A stretch of DNA of 35,949 bases from Planctomycetota bacterium (GCA_017859745.1 JAFMML010000003.1:63517-99465), one strand, 5' to 3'. Shown: positions 8,946-18,021, numbered from the stretch's first letter. Translations and numbers: made by a program. The notes: generated by a model not told the origin, from the letters alone.

Positions 8946-10496
8946 TCAGGAATCCGACTCGCGCTCCGCCCCACGTTGCTCGGCGGTGGAGATCCAGGTC
9001 GGCTCGGTCGGAGCACCCTCGAGCGCCGCCTCGACCTCGGGGATGTTCGGCAGGTCGAGGTCGGCGATCTCGCCGCGGTCGATCTGGCCACTGGGGTCGG
9101 CCATGAGGAGCTTGAGGAACGACTGACTCAGCCAGAGATAGAGGGGAACCGGGCACACCAGCCTCGAGGCCGCCGAGGCCAGCAGGGCCGCCGGCGCCAG
9201 AAGCAGCAGCAGGCTCCATCCGCCGGTCATCTCCGCGCAGATGACTGCCGCGGTGATCGGGCTCTGGGTCACGCCGCCGAAGTAGGCGGCCATCATGACC
9301 AGCATCAGCAGGCGCACGTCGATCGATCCAACGATCGACTCGACCGGTCCATGCAGGGCGTGGCCGAGACCTGCCCCGACGGTCAGGCTGGGATCGAACA
9401 GGCCTCCCGGAACGCCGCTTGCCAGACACGCCCAGCTGCCGAGGGCCTTGGGGAGCGCGAACCACGTCGGCGGATCGAACTCGCCGTGCAGCATTCGCAG
9501 GGTCTGATCGTGACCGGACCCCATGCTGAGACCTCCCGAAGCCAGCATCAAGACCGACAGCAGCACCCCGAAGCCGAGACCGAACACCCAGACGTGGCGA
9601 CGGCGCCTGGCGAGGGTGCCGCCGACGAAGGTGACGCTGCGGGCGACGAGGGTCGCGAAGAGTCCGCCCATCAGGCCCGCGGGAATCGCAAGCAGCAGCA
9701 CGGCCGCGATCTGCCCGAGCAGGTTCGCATCCGCGGTCGGCAGGGGCGGCGCGATCGGGCCGTAGAACATCGCATCCTCGTAGGAGCGGATCAGTTCGCC
9801 CGGCTCGCCACCGAGATTGGGCACGAACCAGCCCACCGCGAAGACCGCGGCGGTCGAGAGCAGTGCGGATCTGAACAGCAGCGGGGCGTCGTTCTTGTTG
9901 AAGCGGCGCGACATCTCCTCGATCGCGAAGATCAGACCTGCGATCGGGGTGTTGAACGCCGCGGCGATGCCCGCGGCGCCCGCGGCGGTCAGCAGCCCGG
10001 TCCGCGCCCAGTTGCGCGGCATCGGAACCCGCGTCCACAGGAGCCAGAACAGGCACGCCGCGAGATGCACCGTCGGCCCCTCTCGGCCGATGGTGAGGCC
10101 CGCGAGGATGCCGACGACGAGCAGCAGACTCTTGCCGAACGCGAGCGACCCGTTGAGCACGCGGCCGCGGGCGGGGCCGGGTTGGATCGCGATCGCCGCC
10201 ATCGTCTGCGGGATGCCGGTGCCGTTGGCGTTCACGAAGACCCGCTGGACGAGGACCATGCCACCGGTGATCGCCCCGACGATCCCGAGCGAACCGAGCG
10301 TCCATCGGACCCATGCCTCGGGAGCCCACCCGAAGAGGTCGCGACTCCCGCGCAGAAAGGCGATCCAGGCGTCGCCAGCCGGCTCGACGACCTTCAGAAG
10401 CCCTCCCGCGACGCCCGCCAGCACCGCGGCGGCGAGCGTCGCCGTCACCGCCAGCGAGACGATGCCGAGCGATGGTCGCGTCGGGGCGGCGCTCAT
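8946..10496 (-). CDS. ClC-family chloride channel or Cl-/H+ antiporter
   Basis: This 516-residue integral membrane protein has about ten or more hydrophobic helices and no CBS domain. The selectivity-filter motifs are recognisable: GTGIP at 92-96 (GSGIP in most members), GREGP at 137-141 with the gating glutamate Glu139, and GVPGGLFDP at 361-369. NTPIAGLIFAIEEM at 182-195 carries the glutamate that corresponds to the internal proton glutamate of antiporters, so H+/Cl- exchange is more likely than a passive channel. The last 60 residues are hydrophilic. The gene starts 13 bases after the stop of the deoxyhypusine synthase-like gene and is probably co-transcribed with it. The physiological role, pH or anion homeostasis, is inference. 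Confidence 0.93.
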   Translation of the reverse strand: MSAAPTRPSLGIVSLAVTATLAAAVLAGVAGGLLKVVEPAGDAWIAFLRGSRDLFGWAPEAWVRWTLGSLGIVGAITGGMVLVQRVFVNANGTGIPQTMAAIAIQPGPARGRVLNGSLAFGKSLLLVVGILAGLTIGREGPTVHLAACLFWLLWTRVPMPRNWARTGLLTAAGAAGIAAAFNTPIAGLIFAIEEMSRRFNKNDAPLLFRSALLSTAAVFAVGWFVPNLGGEPGELIRSYEDAMFYGPIAPPLPTADANLLGQIAAVLLLAIPAGLMGGLFATLVARSVTFVGGTLARRRRHVWVFGLGFGVLLSVLMLASGGLSMGSGHDQTLRMLHGEFDPPTWFALPKALGSWACLASGVPGGLFDPSLTVGAGLGHALHGPVESIVGSIDVRLLMLVMMAAYFGGVTQSPITAAVICAEMTGGWSLLLLLAPAALLASAASRLVCPVPLYLWLSQSFLKLLMADPSGQIDRGEIADLDLPNIPEVEAALEGAPTEPTWISTAEQRGAERESDS

Positions 10497-10509
10497 CGGG
10501 TCTGAGGCC

Positions 10510-11499
10510 TCACCAGCCCAGCACCCACGCGAACACGAGCGGCGCCACGATGGTCGCGTCGGACTCGATCACGAAGCGAGGCGTGCTCTCTTCCAGCTTG
10601 CCCCAGGTGATCTTCTCGTTGGGCACGGCGCCCGAGTAGCTGCCGTAGCTCGTCGTCGAATCGCTGATCTGGCAGAAGTAGCTCCACTTGGGAACGTGCT
10701 CGCGGCCGAGATCCTGCTCCATCATCGGCACCACGCAGATCGGGAAGTCTCCGGCGATGCCGCCGCCGATCTGGAAGAAGCCGATCCCGTGTTCGAGGCC
10801 GACCTCGGTGTACCAGCGTTCGAGCGCCATCATGTGCTCGATGCCGGTGCGGACGGTGTGGACGTTGGAGATGCGGCCCTCGATGACGTGCGAGGCGAAG
10901 ATGTTGCCAAGCGTCGAGTCCTCCCATCCGGGCACGAAGATCGGGAGCTTTCGCTCGCAGGCGGCGACGAGCCAGCTGTCCTTCGGATCGATCTGGTGGT
11001 GCTCGGCAAGCACGCCGCTCTCGATCAGGCGGTACATGAACTCGTGCGGGAAGCGGGGCGTCCGATCACGGTCGGCCTTCTGCCACTCCGCGAGGATCGC
11101 CTTCTCGATCCGACGGATCGCCTCCTCCTCGGGAATGCAGGTGTCGGTGACGCGGTTGAGATGGCGATCAAGCAGGGCGGTCTCGTCGCCCGCCGACAGT
11201 TCCCGGTAGTTCGGGATGCGGACGTAGTGGTCGTGGGCGACGAGGTTGAAGAGATCCTCCTCGAGGTTCGCGCCGGTGCAGCAGATCCCATCGACCTTGC
11301 CCTGCCGGATCATCTCCGCGAGGGAGCAGCCGAGTTCGGCGGTGCTCATCGCCCCCGCGAGGGTGACCAGCATCGGCTTTCCGGCCTCGACGTGGTCGGC
11401 GTAGGCCCTCGCGGCATCCATCATGGCCGCGGCGTTGAAGTGTCGGTAGTGCCGCGTCATGAAGTCGCGGATGGGCGTGGGCATCGTGGTCGGTTCCAT
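10510..11499 (-). CDS. Deoxyhypusine synthase-like protein
   Basis: This 329-residue protein belongs to the deoxyhypusine synthase superfamily. In eukaryotes and archaea the enzyme uses NAD and spermidine to modify eIF5A; bacteria lack eIF5A, and their homologues are thought to act on polyamines (for example homospermidine formation) or are uncharacterised. Visible blocks are MLVTLAGAMSTAELG, GICCTGANLEEDLFN, PIFVPGWEDSTLGN, FFQIGGGIAGDFPI and ITWGKLEE. Lys301 of WGK sits where the family's imine-forming lysine is found. A second Met five codons in (start at 11484) is an alternative start; neither has a clear Shine-Dalgarno. It lies between a ZnuA-like gene (30-base gap) and the ClC gene (13-base gap). 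Confidence 0.88.
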   Translation of the reverse strand: MEPTTMPTPIRDFMTRHYRHFNAAAMMDAARAYADHVEAGKPMLVTLAGAMSTAELGCSLAEMIRQGKVDGICCTGANLEEDLFNLVAHDHYVRIPNYRELSAGDETALLDRHLNRVTDTCIPEEEAIRRIEKAILAEWQKADRDRTPRFPHEFMYRLIESGVLAEHHQIDPKDSWLVAACERKLPIFVPGWEDSTLGNIFASHVIEGRISNVHTVRTGIEHMMALERWYTEVGLEHGIGFFQIGGGIAGDFPICVVPMMEQDLGREHVPKWSYFCQISDSTTSYGSYSGAVPNEKITWGKLEESTPRFVIESDATIVAPLVFAWVLGW

Positions 11500-11529
11500 G
11501 TCGTCCGTGGGGGACCGGACGATGCGAGG

Positions 11530-12552
11530 TCACTCTTCGCGTGACCCATCGCCGGCGGCGGCATCATCGCGGTTCGCGAACGCCTTGGCGAGCCGGTCGA
11601 GGTTCGCGTTCATTCGTTCGAGGAATCCCCGGCCCTCCGGGTCTCCGGCGTCGAGCGGGTCGAAGTGGATCGGGCGGATGCCGATGGCGGCGAGTCGGTC
11701 TCGGGCCGCTCCGTCGGGTTCGGTGTCGACGAGCAGGATCGTGGCGCCGTGGTCGGCCGCCGCGGCCCGCAGATCTCCGACGCGCTCCTCATCGAGCGGC
11801 GTGCCGGGCGGCCAATCGACGCTCTCGATCGAGAGACCATGGGCATGGGCGAGAAAGTCGAAGACCGGGTGCGCGGCGAGCATCGGCGGCGCGTCGGCCA
11901 GGACCGCGGTGGCGCGTCGATGGAGGCTCGCGAGGTCGCGATCGAGCGCCCGCCATCTCGAGTCGATCGTCGCCTCGTGCTCGGGGCGGATTTCGACGAG
12001 CGCATCCCGGACCGCTCGCGCCTGCAGGCGGGCGATGCCCAGGTCGAGCCAGGCGTGATCGGAGTTGCCGCCGTGGGCATGGGCGGGGCCGTCGCCGTGA
12101 CGGTGCACGGTGCCGGCACGGCCGGTGGGAAACCGACTTCGGGCGTTGGCGGTGGTGTCTCGGGTCCGGGCCGTCGCCAGGGGAATCGACACGCCCCACG
12201 GTTCGACGGCGGGTCCCTGCAGCAGGATGAGCTCGCTCCGTTGGACTTCGGAGATCGTGGTCGCATCCGGTCGCCAGAGCGACGGGTCCTCGCCGTCGGG
12301 CGCCGGCCGTTCGATCGCGACGACGCCGTCGCCCAGAGTCGCCGCGAAGTCCGCGAGCGGGGCGTTGGTGGCGACGACCACGTCGCGAACACCGGCCGGT
12401 TCGGGCGTGGGTCGCTCGTCGCATCCGGGCGTCGAGATCGTCGCGACAAGTCCGGACGCGATCGCTCGGAGACCGCGCCGGAGCCGTCGTCTTCGATCGC
12501 CGCGAGCAAGCCCCGTCCGATTCGGCGATGAGACCCGCCAGCTCCCGATCAT
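11530..12552 (-). CDS. ZnuA-like metal ABC transporter substrate-binding protein
   Basis: This 340-residue exported protein resembles cluster A-I (ZnuA/TroA) metal-binding proteins. After a basic N-terminus and short hydrophobic stretch comes STPGC44, a poor lipobox that may still be a lipid anchor. Family features are ATNAPLADFAATLGDGV, SEVQRSELILLQG, a histidine-rich loop at 150-166 followed by DHAWLDL, AAHPVFDFLAHAHGL with His228, and ILLVDTEPD with Asp276. The usual DPH motif with the first metal histidine reads EDPSLW here; a subfamily with this change is known to me, so it may not abolish binding. Its ATG overlaps the TPR gene stop (ATGA). No permease or ATPase gene is in the window. 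The metal is unproven; zinc or manganese fit. Confidence 0.8.
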   Translation of the reverse strand: MIGSWRVSSPNRTGLARGDRRRRLRRGLRAIASGLVATISTPGCDERPTPEPAGVRDVVVATNAPLADFAATLGDGVVAIERPAPDGEDPSLWRPDATTISEVQRSELILLQGPAVEPWGVSIPLATARTRDTTANARSRFPTGRAGTVHRHGDGPAHAHGGNSDHAWLDLGIARLQARAVRDALVEIRPEHEATIDSRWRALDRDLASLHRRATAVLADAPPMLAAHPVFDFLAHAHGLSIESVDWPPGTPLDEERVGDLRAAAADHGATILLVDTEPDGAARDRLAAIGIRPIHFDPLDAGDPEGRGFLERMNANLDRLAKAFANRDDAAAGDGSREE

Positions 12553-15500
12553 CGACCGCCGCCGTCGAGGTAGCCCGGCAGGACGGGGCGATCGCCCTGG
12601 GAAGGCATCACCGCCCGTTGCAGGGACCGGTCGAGCTGCTCGAACTTCTTGCGGAGTTGCGGTCGTCCCTCGGGATCGCGGTCGAGGATCGCAAGGCCCG
12701 CGGCGACCTCGCCTCGGGCTGCGGCGTACGCCTGGCTGCGTTGCAGGACTCTCGCGAGGGTGAGTCGAACGGTCGGGTCGTCGGGCAGGGCGATCGCCGC
12801 GGCTTCGGCATCGGCGCGAGCTTCGGGGATTCGGTCGAGTTCGAGCAGCACGAGGGCCCGGGTGTCCCTCAAGGCGGCATTGTCGGGCAGCAGGATCAGG
12901 GCCTGTTCGATCCAGCCGAGATGTTCGTCGGTCACGTCGCCGACCTCGCACCGTCGGTAGGCCATGTTGTTGAGCGCGCTCGCCATCAGCACCCGCGAGG
13001 AGGCGAGACGGTTGCGTTCCTCCCCGGGCAGCGTCGGCCAACGTTGGAGCGCAGCACGGTCTGCGGCGGGGATCGCCTCGAGGGCTTCTCGATACCGCTC
13101 GATCGCCTCGCCGGGCGCACCGCGGGCCGCCAGCACATCGCCCCGGAGCAGGAGCGACGTCGGCTGACCCGGCGAAGTCTCCTCGAGGAGGCGGTCGGCG
13201 AGATCGAGCAGGGCCGAGTCGTTCGTTCGGCCGTGGCATTGCAGAAGTCCGCTTGCAAGATCGATGGACAGGCCGAGATTCCCCGCCCGCAGCGGCTCGA
13301 GCGCCGCGACCAACGCCGCCGCGGCTTGGGCGGTCATCGTCGGGATTCGTCCAATGCCGAGCGCCGCGAGTTGCTGGAGCTCGTTGCCGAGCAGGGTGAT
13401 CGCCGACGTGGTGTCGCCCAGATCGAGACTGGCGGCGGCACGCAGCAGAATGCCGTCGGGATCGTCCGCAGCGAGGGATTCGGCGAGGGCCATGGCGGCG
13501 CGAGGATCTCCCAGGGCCAGGGCCACTTCGCCTTCGAGAATCGTCAAGGTTCGCGCATCCCGATCCGGCAGGGTGGCGAGGGTGTCGAGAGCGAGCCGGG
13601 CGTCGGCCGCTCGGCCGGACTGGATCAGCAGCTCGGCGAGCACTTGATGCAGCAGGACCGACCGCGGGTTCTCCGCAGTGCCGCGACGGGCCAGATCGAT
13701 CGCTGCGCCGGTGCGGCCCGCCACGTTGTGGAGAACCACCGCCGCCCGCCACGCTCCCGGAAGGCGGGGGTAGGTCTCGACCAGCACCAGCGACCGCTCG
13801 AGCAGTTCCGGCGTCGCCTCGAGACGGCCGTCGTCGCGGGTGGCGTCCCGCTGCAGTTCACTGACGGCGAGCAGGCCCGGAGCGGCGCCGCCGATCGCGT
13901 CGCGCAGCGCCGGGGCCTCGTCGTACCGCCATCCGGGGTGCGACGATCGATCAGCGGCCCAGACGAGCAGCGCGGGCTGGTTCGGATCGGCGAGCAGGCG
14001 CTCTCGCACCAGCGCCACGGCCTCGTCGATGCGACTTCGAGCCACCAGCCAATCGGCGAGGGTCACCGAGGCCGCGGTGTCGGTGCGACCGCTTGCCCGC
14101 AGTGCGTCCGCGGCAGGCTCGGCTCGGGCGGGTTGGTCCGCAGCGAGCCAGAGGCGAACCGCCAGCACCGGAAGGTCGAGGTCCCCCCGGGCGGCATGAC
14201 GTTCGTTCACCCGGGCAAGGGCGTCTTCGGCCCGGCCGTTGGCGATCTCCCAGTCCGCCATCGCCATCACCGCCTCGACGCCGGCCTCGGGCCGGCCGGC
14301 CACGGCCTCGAGCAGTCGTCCGGCCTCGGCCTCCTCGTCGGGATCCTCGCCCTCGCGAAGCAGCGTGGCAAGCATGACGACGTCTGCCTCGAGTTCGTCG
14401 CGCCCGGCAAGTTCACGCATCACCTCGATGGCGCGGGGTCGCCGACCGGCCGCCTGCAGGATCACGGCGGCCTGGCGACGTCCGTCGGGGGAAGCGACGC
14501 TGCGGGCGAGCAGTTCGTCGGCGAGTTCCGCCGCGGCGCCGGACTGGTTGTTGGACAGAAGCAGTCGCGCGAGATCGGCGTAGGGCTGCAGATCGTCCGG
14601 TGCAAGTTCAAGACGTCGGCGCAACGCTCGCTCGATCAGGGCCTCGTCGGGCCGTTCGCCGGTGGCGACGAGGCGAGCGAGAACCAGCGGAAGTTGCGGA
14701 TCTTCGGAACCTCGCTCCATCTCTGCGACAAGCGCCGCGACGACGGGGCGCCGCCTGACCTCCTCGTCGGGCCGAAAGTCCGAGATCCATCGGGCCTCCG
14801 CCTTGAGCACCTCGGGATGGTTGGCGGAGAGTTCCTCGCGGGCCCGGTCGACGACCGCGCGAGCGGTGCTCTCGTCGGCCCAGGTCGCGGGGGCGGCCAG
14901 CAGCGCGATGGCGGAGCCGCCCTGTTGCTGCAGGACCTCGATGCGGCGCTGTTCGAGCGCCGCGGCGTTGGGAAGGGAGAACCGGCTCGCGAACGCCGCA
15001 AGGCGGGAGACGCGTTCGATCGGCGAGAGACGATCGCCCGCGGCGTCGAGGGCCGACTGGTAGTCGGCGAACGCCTCCTCGGGGCGGCCGGCCTTGCCCA
15101 GGGCGACGGCGCGGAGCCGTGGAATCTCGATCGAGCCTGGGTCGGCGGCCTCGAGACGGCGCAGCGCCGTCTCGGCTCGGGGCGAGTCGTTCTCGACCGC
15201 GAGCACCGCGAGACGCACCGCGATCGGGACCGGAACGGGATTCGGCGAGTCGAGGATCGCAAGGGCCTGCTCGAGCCGATCGGCGTCGCCGAGCCGGGCG
15301 GCCGCGGCGGCGAGCAGCGATGCGATGCGCGGATCGCCCTCGGTGCGTTGGAACACCATCTCGAGGAAGGGGAGCAGTTCCATCGTCGGGATCGTGGCGA
15401 GGCGAAGGTCCTCGAGGGGACGCCCGGTCCGGTCGAAGGTGTCCCAGATGCTTGCGAAGGTCGTGATGACGGCAAGCTGGTCGCCGTATCTCCCGAGCAG

Positions 15501-16880
15501 CTCGCTGGCGACCTCGAGGCCTCGCCCGGGCTGGCCCGACGCCTCGAGCGCCGCGGCGAGCAGCAAGCCGGCATTGACGTGCGCGCCGTTCTCGACGCGC
15601 ATCGCGATGCCGAAGTCGGCGATCGCCTCTCGTGGCCGCCCCGACAGCAGCAGCAGCCGCCCTCGAAGGACCCGAAGGAGCGAGTCGGCGGTGTTCGCCT
15701 CGATCGCGGCATCGAGCGCGTCCCGGAGCGAGGCCCCCGTCGTGGTCGGATCAGCGGCCAGCAACATCGCCTCGAGCCAGGTGGAGGCCGCTCGCCGATC
15801 GAGAGGCGGCATGCCCGCGAAGGACTCTCGGTACTGGCCCGACGACACCGCGAGCAGCGGCTCGTCTCGACCGGAGGCGGCGAGGCGGATCCGCCAACGC
15901 AGCACCGGCTCGGCATTGCGGCCCAGAAGGTCCTCGCCTCGCCTGAGAAAGTCGCTCGCCTCGTCGAGTCGGCCGGCTCGCCATTCGCGCCTGATTCCGA
16001 GATCGAAGAGGGTCTCCTGGTTCTTGCCGATCGGAAGGACCTGATCGATCAGGGCACTGGCCGCCTCGGCATCGCCGGCCCGGTCCAGCACATCGACAAG
16101 CGCCGCAACCGTCTCGGGATCGGTCGGACGCATGCCCGCGGCCTGGCGGGCCGTGGCGAGGGCCTCTTCGAGGCGGCCCTGGCGGAGTTCCAGCTCGGCG
16201 AGGATCGTCCGCCTGCCCGCCTCGAGCGTCGGGGGGACCGCCCATGCCTGCACCCGCCGCAGGACGTCGTCGGGGGAGAGATCCTGCTCGAACAGGAGAC
16301 TCAGCCGGGCACGAAGGGCGTCGAAGCTCGCGTTGGAGTCCTCGACCAGGCGAGCGGCGATGCGCTCGGCCTCCGCAGACCGCCCTCGGCTCGAGGCGAC
16401 CGACAGCTTGACGGCCAGCGCGTCGGGATCGTCCCCTGCGAGGCGAATGACCTCGTCGGCTTCGCGATCGGCCTCGGAGGCGAAGCCCACCATGACGTAC
16501 AGGCGCATCAGCTCGCGTCGCGCCTCGAGATCGTCGGGATCGAGCTCGACGAGGCGACTGCGGATGTTGATGGTGGCGAGGAGGTGCCCGCCGTCGTCGG
16601 CCGGCACCGCCTCCCGCGCCTCCGCGAAGGCGAGGATGGCCTCGCGGTCCTCGGGGCGCTCGCGAAAGACCCGGGCGAGATGCTGAAGGGCCGCTGCGGG
16701 GTCGCCTTCCTCGAGAAGCCTGAATCCCTCCGCGCGTTCCGCGTCGACCCAGGCTTGGAACCGCCACTCCTTCGCCACGAAGAGTGCGAAACCCAGCATG
16801 CCGATCGCCAGAATCACCCCGCCGAGGATCAACAGGCGACGGTTGCGGGTTCGTGTCGAGATCCTTGCGGCGGGGGACAT
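12549..16880 (-). CDS. Large membrane-anchored TPR protein of unknown function
   Basis: This 1443-residue protein has one N-terminal hydrophobic segment at about residues 16-37 after a basic stretch (RTRNRRLL), so it is likely anchored with the bulk outside the cytoplasm. The rest is almost wholly alpha-helical repeats of the TPR type: pairs such as EGFRLLEEGDPAAALQHLAR, LELRQGRLEEALATARQA and ALGKAGRPEEAFADYQSALD recur along the chain. A catalytic domain was not recognised. The ATG has an AAGAGGA ribosome site seven bases upstream (16888-16894). The stop overlaps the ZnuA-like start by four bases, so the two are made together. TPR scaffolds of this kind can serve envelope assembly or export machines, but nothing here fixes the role. 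Confidence 0.85.
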   Translation of the reverse strand: MSPAARISTRTRNRRLLILGGVILAIGMLGFALFVAKEWRFQAWVDAERAEGFRLLEEGDPAAALQHLARVFRERPEDREAILAFAEAREAVPADDGGHLLATINIRSRLVELDPDDLEARRELMRLYVMVGFASEADREADEVIRLAGDDPDALAVKLSVASSRGRSAEAERIAARLVEDSNASFDALRARLSLLFEQDLSPDDVLRRVQAWAVPPTLEAGRRTILAELELRQGRLEEALATARQAAGMRPTDPETVAALVDVLDRAGDAEAASALIDQVLPIGKNQETLFDLGIRREWRAGRLDEASDFLRRGEDLLGRNAEPVLRWRIRLAASGRDEPLLAVSSGQYRESFAGMPPLDRRAASTWLEAMLLAADPTTTGASLRDALDAAIEANTADSLLRVLRGRLLLLSGRPREAIADFGIAMRVENGAHVNAGLLLAAALEASGQPGRGLEVASELLGRYGDQLAVITTFASIWDTFDRTGRPLEDLRLATIPTMELLPFLEMVFQRTEGDPRIASLLAAAAARLGDADRLEQALAILDSPNPVPVPIAVRLAVLAVENDSPRAETALRRLEAADPGSIEIPRLRAVALGKAGRPEEAFADYQSALDAAGDRLSPIERVSRLAAFASRFSLPNAAALEQRRIEVLQQQGGSAIALLAAPATWADESTARAVVDRAREELSANHPEVLKAEARWISDFRPDEEVRRRPVVAALVAEMERGSEDPQLPLVLARLVATGERPDEALIERALRRRLELAPDDLQPYADLARLLLSNNQSGAAAELADELLARSVASPDGRRQAAVILQAAGRRPRAIEVMRELAGRDELEADVVMLATLLREGEDPDEEAEAGRLLEAVAGRPEAGVEAVMAMADWEIANGRAEDALARVNERHAARGDLDLPVLAVRLWLAADQPARAEPAADALRASGRTDTAASVTLADWLVARSRIDEAVALVRERLLADPNQPALLVWAADRSSHPGWRYDEAPALRDAIGGAAPGLLAVSELQRDATRDDGRLEATPELLERSLVLVETYPRLPGAWRAAVVLHNVAGRTGAAIDLARRGTAENPRSVLLHQVLAELLIQSGRAADARLALDTLATLPDRDARTLTILEGEVALALGDPRAAMALAESLAADDPDGILLRAAASLDLGDTTSAITLLGNELQQLAALGIGRIPTMTAQAAAALVAALEPLRAGNLGLSIDLASGLLQCHGRTNDSALLDLADRLLEETSPGQPTSLLLRGDVLAARGAPGEAIERYREALEAIPAADRAALQRWPTLPGEERNRLASSRVLMASALNNMAYRRCEVGDVTDEHLGWIEQALILLPDNAALRDTRALVLLELDRIPEARADAEAAAIALPDDPTVRLTLARVLQRSQAYAAARGEVAAGLAILDRDPEGRPQLRKKFEQLDRSLQRAVMPSQGDRPVLPGYLDGGGR

Positions 16881-16968
16881 GTCGCGGTCCTCTTGGAACA
16901 GATCGGGGAACGTACGGAGTCCGACCCGAGGGAAGGCGCCGGCAAGGCGACTGCCAGGTCGACTCGGA

Positions 16969-17041
16969 AGCCGTCGGCGGGAATCGAACCCGCAACCTCC
17001 AGATTACAAATCAGGTGCTCTGCCAATTGAGCTACGACGGC
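16969..17041 (-). tRNA. tRNA-Thr (anticodon UGU)
   Basis: The reverse strand folds into a 73-base cloverleaf. The acceptor GCCGTCG/CGACGGC pairs fully, the D arm is GCTC-AATTGGCA-GAGC, the anticodon loop is TTTGTAA with UGU, and the T arm is GCGGG-TTCGATT-CCCGC. The discriminator is U and CCA is not encoded. The anticodon stem CCTGA/TCTGG has a U-U mismatch at positions 29 and 41 (bases 17013 and 17001). It lies between the TPR gene and the secreted-protein gene on the same strand. Confidence 0.95.
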
Positions 17042-17098
17042 GGGACGGAGAGGTTACCCCGGCGTCGGTCGCCGAACCCGGCGATGTCTGTCGATCCA

Positions 17099-17908
17099 TC
17101 AGGAATCGCCGGTGGGCGAGGTCTTCTCGCCCTTGCCCCGGCGCGGCGTGTCGAGCACGAAGGCGAAGCGCGTGTCGGTGTTGTAGACCAGGAACGCCGA
17201 GACTCGCTTGCCTGCGATGCGGGCGACCACGCCCTCCTTCGCCGAGGCGAAGACGAGCGTCGTGTCCTCGACCGAGGCCGGGCCGACGGTTCCGGTGTAG
17301 TCGAGGCGGTAGAGCCGGCAGTCGAAGTCGCCTGCGGGCGTCTTGACCGTCCAAGTCCCGCGATCTCGGGCGACGACCTTCATGGAGCCGGTGTGCTCGA
17401 GATCGGTGGGGTCGTGCAGGTCCCAGACCTTGACCTTCATCTCGTAGGGCGTCGGGTCGGAGGTGATCGGAAGGAACAGTTCGCCCGGCTCGAAGCCGAC
17501 CATGACGGACTGTTCGAGATCCGCCTGGGTCGGCATGACGAGGCGACCATCCGCATCCCGGTGCAGGTAGAGGACCGACCGTCCGGGGACGGTCATCACC
17601 ACCGGCGGTGCGTCCGACTTGGGCCATGCCGCCGGGGTGCGCTTCGCCTCGGCGACGGTGATGTCGAGGCGGCCGCCCGCGCCCTTGCCATGGGTGATCA
17701 GATACTCCCTGCTGCCCGGCTGGAGCACCGCTTCGCAGACCGCGCCGGCGTCGACCGACGCCGTGCTCGGAGCGATCGAGACCGAGTTCCCAAGCAGGGC
17801 GATCATCCGACGCTCGTCGGCGTCGAGACCGTCGGCGTTCGGGGATGCGGCACCGGAGGCGAAGGCAAGAGTCAGCAGCGGCGAGAGGAGGTGCATGAAT
17901 GGCGTCAT
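17099..17908 (-). CDS. Exported protein of unknown function
   Basis: I do not recognise this 269-residue protein. The start MTPFMHLLSPLLTLAFASGAAS is a short hydrophobic signal with a likely cleavage after GAAS or nearby. The reading frame continues upstream of 17908 without protein-like sequence, so this Met was chosen; a second Met four codons later (17896) is possible. The mature part is rich in beta-prone stretches (VVMTVPGRSVLYLHRDADG, YEMKVKVWDLHDPTD, DCRLYRLDYTGTVG) and has no transmembrane helix after the signal. The pattern suggests a periplasmic beta-barrel or LolA-like fold, but that is a guess from texture only. It is divergent from a small membrane-protein gene and precedes tRNA-Thr on the same strand by 57 bases. 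Confidence 0.7.
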   Translation of the reverse strand: MTPFMHLLSPLLTLAFASGAASPNADGLDADERRMIALLGNSVSIAPSTASVDAGAVCEAVLQPGSREYLITHGKGAGGRLDITVAEAKRTPAAWPKSDAPPVVMTVPGRSVLYLHRDADGRLVMPTQADLEQSVMVGFEPGELFLPITSDPTPYEMKVKVWDLHDPTDLEHTGSMKVVARDRGTWTVKTPAGDFDCRLYRLDYTGTVGPASVEDTTLVFASAKEGVVARIAGKRVSAFLVYNTDTRFAFVLDTPRRGKGEKTSPTGDS

Positions 17909-17997
17909 GGTGGACACGTTCCGTGATCGACTTCGGTCTTGAGGGAATGGGGCGACGAAGAGGAATGGCGGTGGGACGTGGCGATCCGGATCCGAAG

Positions 17998-18021
17998 GTA
18001 GCCTCTCGCGTAGGCTCTCGC
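17998..18021. repeat. Two tandem 12-base units in a divergent promoter region
   Basis: GTAGCCTCTCGC at 17998-18009 is followed at once by GTAGGCTCTCGC at 18010-18021, with one mismatch. Each copy contains a TANNNT-like hexamer (TAGCCT, TAGGCT). They lie in the 168-base gap between the divergent exported-protein and small-membrane-protein genes, so they could be a doubled operator or alternative -10 boxes, or may be chance. Confidence 0.45.

Noticed and set aside
14093-14377. Short + strand frame rich in Arg and Pro inside the TPR gene
   Set aside because: Typical GC-driven shadow frame opposite a well-supported repeat protein.
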